A stretch of 64,000 bases of DNA, from NCBI GenBank assembly GCA_905215345.1, contig CAJMPR010000010.1, forward strand, positions 62,001-126,000, written 5' to 3'. Both the position numbers and the translations under genes were made by a program. This document shows, piece after piece, positions 18,001 through 27,102 of the stretch; the first letter of the stretch is position 1; each line of letters begins with the position of its first letter. The notes below the pieces were generated by a model. That model was given only the letters and a program-made list of their open reading frames with translations. It was not told where the DNA came from and searched no databases. The DNA comes from an uncultured bacterium (lineage in GTDB: Bacteria; Bacteroidota; Bacteroidia; Bacteroidales; Bacteroidaceae).

Positions 18001-19037
18001 TGAGAATAGGACTATTAACTTATCACAAGTCATACAATTGTGGCGCAGTAATGCAAACTTATGCAACATGCAAGATTTTACGCCAATTAGGGCATAAAGT
18101 TGAGCTAATCGATTTAAGGCAATCTGAACCTATAAAATTGCGACACCTAATATTTATTCCACGTTTCATCAAATTTCACTATTTCTTCAAGAAGTACTAT
18201 CCAAAACTAACACAACATTATCATACATTGACAGAATTACAACAGACAAAACTTAATTATGATTGTCTTATTGTAGGTAGTGATCAGACTTGGAATCCAC
18301 TGATAAGCCAGAAGCAATGCTTAGCATATTTCCTTGATTTTGGAGACAGTAAAATAAGACGTATCTCTTATGCTTCTAGTTTCGGAGTACAACAATGGCC
18401 TATTCAATATAAAAACTTGCAAGAACAAATCAACAAACTACTGCATAGATTTCATACAGTTTCCGTAAGAGAAATAACAGGACAACATATACTAAAAACA
18501 CAATTTGGATTAAACAGTCAATTAGTTCTTGACCCCACTATGCTACATACCTCTTATGAGGAAATAACTAACAATATAAAACCCAACCATCGAATAATTT
18601 GCTATTTACTGAATCGCAATGCAGAACAATTGGATATGGCTTTGTATCTCTCACAGCAAACTGGAATAAAAGCACGTATGATTTTTAATGGTTATCCATT
18701 GAAAGGCTTTGAATATTGTTATCCACCAGCAGTGAAAGGATGGATTGAACAAATCGGAGGAGCTGATATTGTTGTAACAGATTCATTTCACGGTTTAGTA
18801 TTCAGTTTGCTATACCACCGTCAATTTGCTGTGATACCAATTAATAATGGATTATCAAGCCGATTGCTTGATTTAATAAAACTAGTTGGATTAGAAAACC
18901 GTATATTCACTTCAAAAGACGAATTAATAAATAATATTGAGGTATTAAAAGAACATATAGATTATGATAAGGTAGATGCTATATTAGCTAAATATCGTCA
19001 ACAATCAATAGACTATCTAATCAAATCATTAAGTTAA
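18000..19037 (+). CDS. Polysaccharide pyruvyl transferase family protein (copy 2)
   Basis: A 345-residue protein of the usual length for the family. The N-terminus MRIGLLTYHKSYNCGAVMQ is characteristic, as are VGSDQTWNP and VVTDSFHGLVFSLLYHRQF. The ATG shares its A with the stop codon of the FrhB-like gene, which suggests stoichiometric or sequential action of the pair. It may add pyruvate from PEP to a sugar of the repeat unit. The acceptor is unknown. Confidence 0.87.
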   Translation: MRIGLLTYHKSYNCGAVMQTYATCKILRQLGHKVELIDLRQSEPIKLRHLIFIPRFIKFHYFFKKYYPKLTQHYHTLTELQQTKLNYDCLIVGSDQTWNPLISQKQCLAYFLDFGDSKIRRISYASSFGVQQWPIQYKNLQEQINKLLHRFHTVSVREITGQHILKTQFGLNSQLVLDPTMLHTSYEEITNNIKPNHRIICYLLNRNAEQLDMALYLSQQTGIKARMIFNGYPLKGFEYCYPPAVKGWIEQIGGADIVVTDSFHGLVFSLLYHRQFAVIPINNGLSSRLLDLIKLVGLENRIFTSKDELINNIEVLKEHIDYDKVDAILAKYRQQSIDYLIKSLS

Positions 19038-19044
19038 GAAGATT

Positions 19045-20016
19045 ATGATACATATATTACATGGTTTTTCTAATGTTGGTAAGGAATTTAAACCAGAAGG
19101 ACTAAGACAGGATGTACATTATATAGAGTCGCCAAGAACCAAGCGACGTATAGTGGGTTGGCTTATAGGTTGCTTGCGTGCATTATATCAATCAAAATCA
19201 AACGAAACGATAATATGTTGGTATGATTTCCAAGCAATAATCATCTACTGGATTTGCTTTCTTACTTTTCAGCATAGAAAAATTGGCTGCTTGAACTTGT
19301 TACTAAAAAAGAAAGATACTATAGTAAATAACATCGTGTCGAAGATGTACAAAAAGGCATTGATTTCAAAAGACTTTCACGCAAGTGTGACATCTCCTTA
19401 TTATGGGGAAAAATTAAAAGAGTGGTTAAATATAGAATTTGATTATATTGTAATACACGACCCCTATCATGAAACATGGGAAAGAGAGTGTAAGATTCCT
19501 ACAAATAAAATATTTGTAGGAGGAGGAAATGGCAGAGACTGGCCTTTCATATTAATGGTTGCTAATCAAATGCCAGATATCCAATTTACATTTGTAATGG
19601 ATACCGCATCATATACAGCATATAAAAATATAGCAACATCCAATGTGAATATAAAATGTAACCTCCCATTTAGTATGTTTCTTGAAGAAATGGCTAACTC
19701 AGGCATCGTATGTATTCCACTTAACACAGAGGCACCTGCAGGTCTATTGGTGTTATTTCAAGCTGGTGGAAGTAAACGCTTTGTTATAACAACCTCTACT
19801 GCCACTACACAGACGTATATCACCTCAGAGCGTGGCTGCGCATTGAAGCATAATGTAAATGAATGGGTTAAATCTATATATTATTATTTAGAACAAAAAG
19901 AAGAGAGGCAAACCAAGGCTGAAGCTTTGCATGTATTTCTAAAAAACGAATGTAGCAAAATGAATTTTGATAAAGGTATCCAACAATTAATTAGTTTATG
20001 CGAATCAAAAAATTAG
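19045..20016 (+). CDS. Probable glycosyltransferase, diverged
   Basis: A 323-residue cytosolic protein without a secure family match by eye. The C-terminal third looks like a GT-B donor-binding region (SGIVCIPLNTEAPAGLLVLF, then RFVITTSTATTQTYI). The central GGGNGRDWPFILMVA could be a loop after the first Rossmann-like half. It sits between the pyruvyltransferase and an acetyltransferase in the cassette with gaps of 7 bp and -19 bp. I infer a glycosyltransferase from these features and context. Another transferase is possible. Confidence 0.6.
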   Translation: MIHILHGFSNVGKEFKPEGLRQDVHYIESPRTKRRIVGWLIGCLRALYQSKSNETIICWYDFQAIIIYWICFLTFQHRKIGCLNLLLKKKDTIVNNIVSKMYKKALISKDFHASVTSPYYGEKLKEWLNIEFDYIVIHDPYHETWERECKIPTNKIFVGGGNGRDWPFILMVANQMPDIQFTFVMDTASYTAYKNIATSNVNIKCNLPFSMFLEEMANSGIVCIPLNTEAPAGLLVLFQAGGSKRFVITTSTATTQTYITSERGCALKHNVNEWVKSIYYYLEQKEERQTKAEALHVFLKNECSKMNFDKGIQQLISLCESKN

Positions 20017-20573
20017 TAAAATATATCATTGGCTGGCTCAAGTGCCATTATTACAATATAGAATACAAAAAAAATTGCTATCTTGGAATAGGATTAAAAA
20101 TAGTAAATAGAGGAAATATCAGTTTGAATAAAAACACAATAATAAGACCTTCCTCTCACTTATACACAGGAAAAAATGCCACCATATCTATTGGCGAAAA
20201 TTCTGAAATAGGAAATCATTCTACAATATCTTCACACAACTCAGTTATCATAGAAGATGATGTACTAACTGGTCCACACGTTTTTATAGCAGACCATAAC
20301 CATCAATACGAAAATATACTTCAACCTATTTATAGACAAGGAATTCGCTTTGATAACAATAGCAGGGTTATAATAGGAAAAGGGTCTTGGCTTGGAACCA
20401 ATGTAGTCATAGTAGGTAATGTTCGAATCGGAAAGAATAGTGTAATAGGTGCTAATTCTGTAGTTACAAAAGACATTCCTGATTATTGTGTAGCAGCAGG
20501 TATCCCATGCAAAATAATTAGGCAATACAATATAAAAACAAAGGAATGGGAGAAGCCATTATCCTCTCCTTAA
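19998..20573 (+). CDS. Hexapeptide-repeat acetyltransferase
   Basis: A 191-residue left-handed beta-helix protein. Hexapeptide repeats begin near residue 45. The catalytic-type His is in FIADHNHQYEN, and the end VVTKDIPDYCVAAGIPCKII is the family C-terminal motif. It probably O-acetylates a sugar using acetyl-CoA. It overlaps the preceding gene by 19 bp and is followed by two AT-3 membrane acyltransferases, so this end of the cassette seems devoted to acyl decoration. Confidence 0.86.
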   Translation: MRIKKLVKYIIGWLKCHYYNIEYKKNCYLGIGLKIVNRGNISLNKNTIIRPSSHLYTGKNATISIGENSEIGNHSTISSHNSVIIEDDVLTGPHVFIADHNHQYENILQPIYRQGIRFDNNSRVIIGKGSWLGTNVVIVGNVRIGKNSVIGANSVVTKDIPDYCVAAGIPCKIIRQYNIKTKEWEKPLSSP

Positions 20574-20608
20574 ATGAATTCTTAAATGTATTCATACGTA
20601 TATATTTT

Positions 20609-21592
20609 ATGCAACGACTTATTTCTATAGACATCGCTAAAGCGATCTGTATAATATTGGTAGTAATAGGGCACTATCATCCGGAAAATGCTCCCGAATG
20701 GTATATTGTTATCAATCGATTTATATATTCGTTTCATATGCCAGTCTTTATGTTTGCCAGTGGATATATTTATATAGCTACTCTGAAACAAGAGTTATAT
20801 TTGCACTTTATTACAAAAAAGATAAAACGATTGATGCTTCCATATATTACCACTTCATTTATTATAATCAGTTTAAAGTTATTAAGCCAAGGAAGTGCAT
20901 ACGTTGAGAACCCTATAACAGCAATATCATATCTAAAGGTATTCTACTTACCTGAAGCCGGCTTTTTCTTGTGGTTTATTTGGGCGCTTTGGTGGATGTT
21001 TGTTATTCTTCCTTTATTCAAAACGAAAAAGGCGAGATGGTGGTTATTTGTCATAAGTATATTAATAGCTTACATCCCTATATCATTACCTGAAATATTC
21101 TGTTTCAGACAATTCAAGAATATGTTTATGTACTTTATGTTAGGAATATTCATCTATGAAAACAAAGAAATTGTAAAGATTAAGTTTACGGGTAGATACC
21201 TGCCATTCTTAATATTTGGAGTTCTTGAGTTTCTATACTTATCTGATGCTATAAATGGCAGCTTAGCAATTCGATATAAACTAATTCCACTTGCAGGTAT
21301 TTGGGCAATAATACAATTATCAAATTATATCAGTAAAAGTATAAATAACAGCAAACAGCGTTGGTTATTGTCAATAGCTACTTCATCGTACATCATCTAT
21401 CTTTTCCATACTACTTTTGAAGGTTTTACTAAAGCACTATGTCAAAAGACTCTATTAGACAGCAATTTGTGGTATATATTCACGTTGGAAGCCTTGATTG
21501 TCATCACAGTAGGTATAGTAGGTCCTATACTACTTCACCATTACATTTTACAACGTACCACTATAACCAAATATATCTTTGGGGTGAAATAG
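20609..21592 (+). CDS. Acyltransferase 3 family membrane protein
   Basis: About ten membrane helices and the AT-3 signature: ISIDIAKAICIILVVIGHYH, followed by YSFHMPVFMFASGYIY. I chose ATG 20609 because the domain starts there. The open frame reaches back to 20546, which would add 21 residues and overlap the previous gene. From 20609 the protein has 327 residues. It resembles the fucose 4-O-acetylase-like subgroup, as does the gene at 10441. The target sugar is unknown. Confidence 0.86.
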   Translation: MQRLISIDIAKAICIILVVIGHYHPENAPEWYIVINRFIYSFHMPVFMFASGYIYIATLKQELYLHFITKKIKRLMLPYITTSFIIISLKLLSQGSAYVENPITAISYLKVFYLPEAGFFLWFIWALWWMFVILPLFKTKKARWWLFVISILIAYIPISLPEIFCFRQFKNMFMYFMLGIFIYENKEIVKIKFTGRYLPFLIFGVLEFLYLSDAINGSLAIRYKLIPLAGIWAIIQLSNYISKSINNSKQRWLLSIATSSYIIYLFHTTFEGFTKALCQKTLLDSNLWYIFTLEALIVITVGIVGPILLHHYILQRTTITKYIFGVK

Positions 21593-21630
21593 GTCCATTC
21601 TATTAAAAAGCATTAACTATTACAAAGTAA

Positions 21631-22695
21631 ATGAAGAATATGACTTTTACAGAGAAATATAGTTCTTTAGATGGTCTAAGAGCTTTTGCCGCCATCGGTA
21701 TTGTACTTATGCATGTGAATGCCAATATACAAATAAAGCCTAGTGTTAACATCTTAACAACAACAGTCATTCCTTTCTTTACAAATTTCACGCTGCTATT
21801 TATGATTATCAGCGGATTTTCAATGTGCTGTGGATATTATGAAAGGTTTAAAAGCAATACAATATCACTAAATACTTTCTATACAAAAAGGTATAACAGG
21901 ATATTACCATTCTTTGCGCTATTGACAATAATAGATATTATCATAGAACATAATTTAGCAGCTATATACGAAGGGTTTGCCAATTTAACACTATGTTTCA
22001 ATTTACTACCTAACCCTGATATTAGTGTTATTGGAGTAGGATGGTTTTTAGGTATTATTTTCCTGTTCTATCTATTATTTCCATTTTTTGTATTTTTATT
22101 AGATAATAAAAAGAGAGCTTGGATAGTCTTTATTATTGCACTAACATACATGGCAATAGCAAATGAGTATTTTTTCACAGAAAGATTTGTTCTACGGAAT
22201 CCTGGAAGAACAAACATTATATGGTGTGCCCCATTATTTATAGCTGGTGGAATTATCTACTTATATCGTGATAAATTGTTCAAATTAACAAAAAAGTACA
22301 AGCTAATTTACCTATTTCTTAGTATCATTATATCAATACTATTTTTTACAGGTCTTCCTTCAACAGGTAATTATATCCTCACGCTATTTCTTTTCTCATT
22401 ATGGCTGATTTATGCGATAGGTGATACTAATAATAGATTTTTATCTAACAGATTTACTATATATATAAGTAATATTAGTATGGAGATATATTTGTCACAC
22501 ATGTTTATTTATAAAATCATTGAAAAACTTGTCATTGCTAATTATATACATAATAATAACTTTATCTATTTGACGACTTGTATTTTGACTTTAATTGGAG
22601 CTATTCTATTTTCTCATGTGTGCAAGTACATGATTATTCCTCAAATAAGTTTTCTTCTAAATAAAAAAAGTAATGAAAATTCTATTAGCAAATAA
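21631..22695 (+). CDS. Acyltransferase 3 family membrane protein (OafA-like)
   Basis: A 354-residue multi-helix protein. The N-terminus YSSLDGLRAFAAIGIVLMHV is the classic OafA/NodX-type motif, different from the other two AT-3 proteins of the locus. It is likely to O-acetylate the polysaccharide at the membrane. It lies 38 bp after the previous AT-3 gene and overlaps the next glycosyltransferase by 23 bp. Confidence 0.87.
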   Translation: MKNMTFTEKYSSLDGLRAFAAIGIVLMHVNANIQIKPSVNILTTTVIPFFTNFTLLFMIISGFSMCCGYYERFKSNTISLNTFYTKRYNRILPFFALLTIIDIIIEHNLAAIYEGFANLTLCFNLLPNPDISVIGVGWFLGIIFLFYLLFPFFVFLLDNKKRAWIVFIIALTYMAIANEYFFTERFVLRNPGRTNIIWCAPLFIAGGIIYLYRDKLFKLTKKYKLIYLFLSIIISILFFTGLPSTGNYILTLFLFSLWLIYAIGDTNNRFLSNRFTIYISNISMEIYLSHMFIYKIIEKLVIANYIHNNNFIYLTTCILTLIGAILFSHVCKYMIIPQISFLLNKKSNENSISK

Positions 22696-23845
22696 GTTCT
22701 ACTACCGTCGTGGAGGAGACTGTGTATGTACTCTCAATTTAGAAGAACTATTAAAAGAATATGGGCATGATGTAGCCATTTTTGCCATGCAATATCCCGA
22801 AAATCTCCCTACCCCATGGAATAAATACTTTCCTTCTGAAATCAGTTTTAAACCGGGATTAGGAATGATTGAGGCTTTTCGACGTCCATTAGGAACAAAA
22901 GAAGTTAAGAAGAAATTTAATGCATTATTGGATGATTTCAAACCGGATGTGGTACATCTCAATAATATCCATACCCACCTATCACCCGTCATTGCAGAAT
23001 TGGCACACCGACAAGGTATCAAAGTGGTATGGACACTACATGACTACAAATTACTGTGTCCACGATATGACTGCTTGCGTAATGGAGAAACTATTTGCGA
23101 AGAGTGTTTCACCAATAAACATAAATCGTTAGAGTATAATTGCATGAAAAACTCCAAACTGGCAAGTTTTATCGGCTACAAAGAGGCGATGAAATGGAGT
23201 AAAGAGCGATTGGAAGTTTGTACCGATATCTTTATCTGTCCCAGCCAGTTCATGGCAAACAAGATGGCAAAAGGAGGATTCAATCAAAACAAGTTATATA
23301 CTCTATGTAACTTTATTGATGTGGAGAAATGCAAAAAGGAAAATTACGAAAAAAAAGATTACTATTGCTATATTGGGCGACTCTCATACGAAAAAGGAAT
23401 AAAGACACTGATAGAAGCAGCAAATCACCTCCCTTATAAATTAGTAATTATCGGTGGCGGCCCTTTAGAAGAAGAATTAAAAAGAATTGCTAAACCCAAT
23501 ATAGAGTTTGTAGGCTTCAAACAATGGAATGAAATCAAAGAACTCGTTGGTAAAGCTCGCTTTAGTGTTATTCCCTCGGAGTGTTATGAAAACAACCCGC
23601 TTTCCGTCATTGAAACACAATGTCTTGGAACACCTGTATTAGGAGCAAAAACAGGTGGTATTCCTGAATTAATAGTAAATGGAGTATCGGGTATGTGTTT
23701 TGAAAGCAAAAACACAGATGATTTACAAAGCAAAATACAAACAATGTTTCAAACAACTTTTGACTACGTAAAAATAGCGCAAGAAGCACAAAACAGATAT
23801 AGTGCAGAAGTACACTACAAACAAATTATCGAATTATATAAATAA
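22673..23845 (+). CDS. Glycosyltransferase family 4-like protein
   Basis: A complete GT4 protein of 390 residues. It has the N-terminal acceptor-binding part (MKILLANKFYYRRGGDCVCT, then KPDVVHLNNIHTHLSP) and the C-terminal donor part (YIGRLSYEKGIKTLIEAAN, PSECYENNPLSVIETQCLG). The E-x7-E motif is present (ECYENNPLSVIE). A Cys-rich loop (CPRYDCLRNGETICEECF) sits near residue 125-142, as in some GT4 capsule enzymes. The gene overlaps the AT-3 gene by 23 bp and precedes the radical SAM gene by 8 bp. Confidence 0.9.
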   Translation: MKILLANKFYYRRGGDCVCTLNLEELLKEYGHDVAIFAMQYPENLPTPWNKYFPSEISFKPGLGMIEAFRRPLGTKEVKKKFNALLDDFKPDVVHLNNIHTHLSPVIAELAHRQGIKVVWTLHDYKLLCPRYDCLRNGETICEECFTNKHKSLEYNCMKNSKLASFIGYKEAMKWSKERLEVCTDIFICPSQFMANKMAKGGFNQNKLYTLCNFIDVEKCKKENYEKKDYYCYIGRLSYEKGIKTLIEAANHLPYKLVIIGGGPLEEELKRIAKPNIEFVGFKQWNEIKELVGKARFSVIPSECYENNPLSVIETQCLGTPVLGAKTGGIPELIVNGVSGMCFESKNTDDLQSKIQTMFQTTFDYVKIAQEAQNRYSAEVHYKQIIELYK

Positions 23846-23853
23846 GTAAAGAT

Positions 23854-24924
23854 ATGACTAATAAGAATATTCCATGTCCAACTGATGCGAGCATCATTCT
23901 GACGTATCGCTGCCCCATGCGCTGTAAAATGTGTAATGTGTGGCAATATCCTACTGAAAAGAGTAAAGAGATACAGCCGGAAGATCTATGCACACTTCCT
24001 AAACTAAAGTTCATTAATCTGACGGGAGGTGAGCCTTTTATTCGCGAAGATCTTGATAAGATTGTAGAAGAATGCTATAAGCATACGGAGCGAATTGTTA
24101 TTTCTACTTCAGGATGGTTTGAGAACAGAGTGATTGAGTTAGCAAAGAAGTTCCCCAATATCGGAATACGCATTTCTATAGAAGGGCTAAGCTGCAAAAA
24201 CGATGAGTTACGTGGACATGCCGGTGGTTTTGATAAAGGAATACGTACATTATTAGCACTCAAAGAAATGGGGCTAAAAGATATTGGATTTGGTTGCACA
24301 GTATCAAATAACAATTCTAAAGATATGTTATCGCTGTATCAATTGAGTAAATCATTAGGAATGGAATTTGCCACGGCAGCTTTTCATAACTCCTACTATT
24401 TCCATAAGGATGACAATGTAATAACCAATAAAGAGGAAGTATGCGGTGACTTCAAACAGTTAGTAAAATGGCAGTTGAAGGAAAAGCATCCGAAAAGTTG
24501 GTTCCGTGCCTGGTTCAACATGGGACTGATAAACTATATTGAAGGTGGACGTCGTATGTTGCCTTGTGAAGCCGGATCAGCTAATTTCTTTATCGATCCG
24601 TTTGGGGATATATATCCATGTAATGGATTGGAAGATAAGTTCTGGAAGAAATCAATGGGTAACATCCATGAAACACCCAACTTTATGGATATTTGGACAA
24701 GCGAGCAAGCACAAGAGGTGCGTGCGATGGTACGCAGATGTCCAAAAAATTGTTGGATGGTAGGTACTGCAAGCCCCGTAATGCACAAATATATCAAATA
24801 TCCGCTGAAATGGGCTATTGAAAATAAGCTACGTAGCTTGCAAGGTAAATCTATCTGTCTGGATAAGGAGTGGTGTAATGTAGGACAAGATCCTTGCCAA
24901 GGGAATTTAAGAGACAAATTCTAA
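23854..24924 (+). CDS. Radical SAM protein with SPASM/twitch-like C-terminus
   Basis: The radical SAM cluster motif CxxxCxxC is Cys20-Cys24-Cys27 (TYRCPMRCKMCNVW), followed by the SAM-contact strand NLTGGEPF. A C-terminal Cys set (LPCEAGSANFF, GDIYPC with GX4C spacing, then CPKNC) suggests a second iron-sulfur cluster as in SPASM or twitch proteins. The protein has 356 residues. It lies between two GT4 genes with 8-bp gaps on both sides, so it is part of the operon. No small precursor-peptide gene is visible nearby, so a sugar-modifying reaction is more likely than peptide maturation. The substrate is unknown. Confidence 0.85.
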   Translation: MTNKNIPCPTDASIILTYRCPMRCKMCNVWQYPTEKSKEIQPEDLCTLPKLKFINLTGGEPFIREDLDKIVEECYKHTERIVISTSGWFENRVIELAKKFPNIGIRISIEGLSCKNDELRGHAGGFDKGIRTLLALKEMGLKDIGFGCTVSNNNSKDMLSLYQLSKSLGMEFATAAFHNSYYFHKDDNVITNKEEVCGDFKQLVKWQLKEKHPKSWFRAWFNMGLINYIEGGRRMLPCEAGSANFFIDPFGDIYPCNGLEDKFWKKSMGNIHETPNFMDIWTSEQAQEVRAMVRRCPKNCWMVGTASPVMHKYIKYPLKWAIENKLRSLQGKSICLDKEWCNVGQDPCQGNLRDKF

Positions 24925-24932
24925 CTATACAG

Positions 24933-26018
24933 ATGAAAATTGTAGTAACCGGCACACGTGGTATCCCTAATATCATGGGTGGTGTCGAAACACATTGTGA
25001 AGAATTATTCCCTCGAATTGCCGCCAAAGGATTCGATATAACCATAATGCGCCGTAAAAGTTATGTACAAGACACTCTGACAGAATATCAGGGTGTGAAG
25101 TTGGTGGATGTAGAAACACCTAAGAAAAAGTCTTTCGAAGCCATCATTCATACATTCAAGGCCATCTTAAAAGCAAAAAAACAAAAAGCTAATCTGATAC
25201 ATATTCATGCCATTGGTCCTGCCTTACTTGTCCCTATGGCCAGATTATTGGGAATGAAAGTTGTATTTACGCACCATGGACCGGATTATGATCGAGACAA
25301 ATGGGGACTGGCAGCTAAAACTATGCTGAAGTTGGGTGAACACATGGGCACCAAATACGCTAATGAGGTTATCGTTATCTCGAATGTGATAAACAATAAT
25401 CTGAAACAGAAATACGGTAGAAAAGATTGCCATCTCATCTATAATGGAGTGCCAGAACCTGAAATCTGTGAGTTCCCTGAATATTTCAAGGATTTAGGCA
25501 TTGAAAAGGGAAAATATATATTGAGCATGTGTCGCTTTGTCCCCGAGAAGAATTTGCATCATTTAGTAGAAGCTTTTTCGAGAATTGACACCAAAGGATA
25601 CAAATTAGTATTAGCCGGTGATACGGATTTTGAAGATGAGTATTCACTACGTCTTAAAAAGTTGGCACGCGAACAAGAAGTAATACTAACCGGATTTGTA
25701 AAAGGGAAAAAACTACACTCGCTTATAAGCAATGCACATCATTATGTATTACCTTCTTCACATGAAGGATTACCTATTGCTTTGTTGGAAGCCATGAGTT
25801 ATAAATTGCCAGTTATCGTCAGTGATATTCCTGCCAATAAAGAAATTGATTTGGCAGAGGAAATATATTTTCCTGTAGGAAACATTGAGGTATTAACCGA
25901 TAAGTTACAAAAGGCAATAAATAAACCTTTTTATCGAATTGAATATGATATGAAAAAATACAACTGGAACTTAATATCTGAACAAATAATATATATATAC
26001 AATTCACTTTCCGATTAA
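24933..26018 (+). CDS. Glycosyltransferase family 4-like protein
   Basis: Begins MKIVVTGTRGIPNIMGGVET, a start shared with rhamnosyl/mannosyl-type GT4 proteins. The donor region is complete (CRFVPEKNLHHLVEAFSRI, then SSHEGLPIALLEAMSYKLPV with the E-x7-E motif). I chose ATG 24933, 8 bp after the radical SAM stop. The longer open frame from 24894 would overlap it by 31 bp. Base composition begins to rise here compared with the cassette before it. GDP-mannose made by the next gene could be its donor, which is inference. Confidence 0.89.
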   Translation: MKIVVTGTRGIPNIMGGVETHCEELFPRIAAKGFDITIMRRKSYVQDTLTEYQGVKLVDVETPKKKSFEAIIHTFKAILKAKKQKANLIHIHAIGPALLVPMARLLGMKVVFTHHGPDYDRDKWGLAAKTMLKLGEHMGTKYANEVIVISNVINNNLKQKYGRKDCHLIYNGVPEPEICEFPEYFKDLGIEKGKYILSMCRFVPEKNLHHLVEAFSRIDTKGYKLVLAGDTDFEDEYSLRLKKLAREQEVILTGFVKGKKLHSLISNAHHYVLPSSHEGLPIALLEAMSYKLPVIVSDIPANKEIDLAEEIYFPVGNIEVLTDKLQKAINKPFYRIEYDMKKYNWNLISEQIIYIYNSLSD

Positions 26019-26058
26019 TTTTTATATTAACTACACAACAAACAATAAGTAAAATAAT

Positions 26059-27102
26059 ATGGAAAATCATGTTGTCATCATGGCCGGTGGTGTTGGCAGC
26101 CGCTTCTGGCCAATGAGTACTCCTAATTATCCCAAGCAATTTATTGACGTAATGGGATGCGGACAAACGCTGATTCAACTTACGGTAGCACGTTTTGCAT
26201 CAGTCTGCCCTGCCAAAAACATCTGGGTGGTGACCAGTGAAAAGTACACGGAAATCGTGAAGAGACAGTTGCCCCAAGTACCGGAATGTAATATTCTGGC
26301 AGAGCCAGTGGCACGTAATACTGCTCCTTGCATAGCCTACGCATCCTGGAAAATAAAAAAGAGGTATCCACAAGCTAACATCGTGGTAACTCCGGCAGAT
26401 GCTTTGGTTATCAATACTACCGAATTCCAAAGGGTAATAAAAGAAGCATTGGACTTCACAGCCCAACACAATACAATCGTTACGATAGGTATCAAACCAA
26501 GCAGACCGGAAACCGGATATGGTTATATCTGCGCGGGAGATATTGCAAAAGGTACGGAAATTTACAAAGTAGAGGCTTTCAAAGAGAAACCAAATCTCGA
26601 AACGGCTCAAGAGTATCTGGCAGAAGGTAATTATTATTGGAATGCCGGAATATTTGTATGGAGTCTGGAAACTATTGTAAAGGCCATTAGAGAATTTACT
26701 CCCGAACTGGCTGCCACTATGGATTTTATGGAGAAAGATTTCTGTACACCTTGGGAAGCCAGTACCCTGAAAACATATTTTCCAAGCTGTGAAAGCGTAT
26801 CCATAGATTATGCCGTCATGGAAAAAACAGCCAATATCTATGCATTACCTGCTGCCTTTGGATGGAGTGACTTAGGAAGCTGGGGAGCCTTACACGAACT
26901 TCTTCCACAAGACGAAAACAAGAATGCACGAATGGGAAACACGATAAAGCTATACAACTGCCGGAACTGCATCGTACATACCGCTGAGGAGAAAAAAGTG
27001 GTAGTGGAAGGATTGGATGGCTATATCATCGCAGAAAAGAACAACACATTACTCATATGCAGTTTAAAAGAAGAGCAAAGAATCAAAGAGTTTTCAAAAT
27101 AA
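26059..27102 (+). CDS. manC: Mannose-1-phosphate guanylyltransferase
   Basis: Makes GDP-mannose from GTP and mannose-1-phosphate. The N-terminal nucleotide-binding signature is clear (MAGGVGSRFWPMS, then PKQFID), followed by NILAEPVARNTAPCIAYA, KPSRPETGYGYI, FKEKP, YYWNAGIFVW and FGWSDLGSWGALHE. At 347 residues it has only the pyrophosphorylase domain and lacks the C-terminal isomerase half of bifunctional ManC. Its product may feed the glycosyltransferases upstream. Its stop overlaps the ATG of the next gene (TAATG), tying precursor supply to the outer-membrane genes that follow. Confidence 0.95.
   Translation: MENHVVIMAGGVGSRFWPMSTPNYPKQFIDVMGCGQTLIQLTVARFASVCPAKNIWVVTSEKYTEIVKRQLPQVPECNILAEPVARNTAPCIAYASWKIKKRYPQANIVVTPADALVINTTEFQRVIKEALDFTAQHNTIVTIGIKPSRPETGYGYICAGDIAKGTEIYKVEAFKEKPNLETAQEYLAEGNYYWNAGIFVWSLETIVKAIREFTPELAATMDFMEKDFCTPWEASTLKTYFPSCESVSIDYAVMEKTANIYALPAAFGWSDLGSWGALHELLPQDENKNARMGNTIKLYNCRNCIVHTAEEKKVVVEGLDGYIIAEKNNTLLICSLKEEQRIKEFSK

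Noticed and set aside
18464..18475. A GTAAGAGAA half site like the arms of the invertible repeats
   Set aside because: Single half site inside a coding region with no matching partner.
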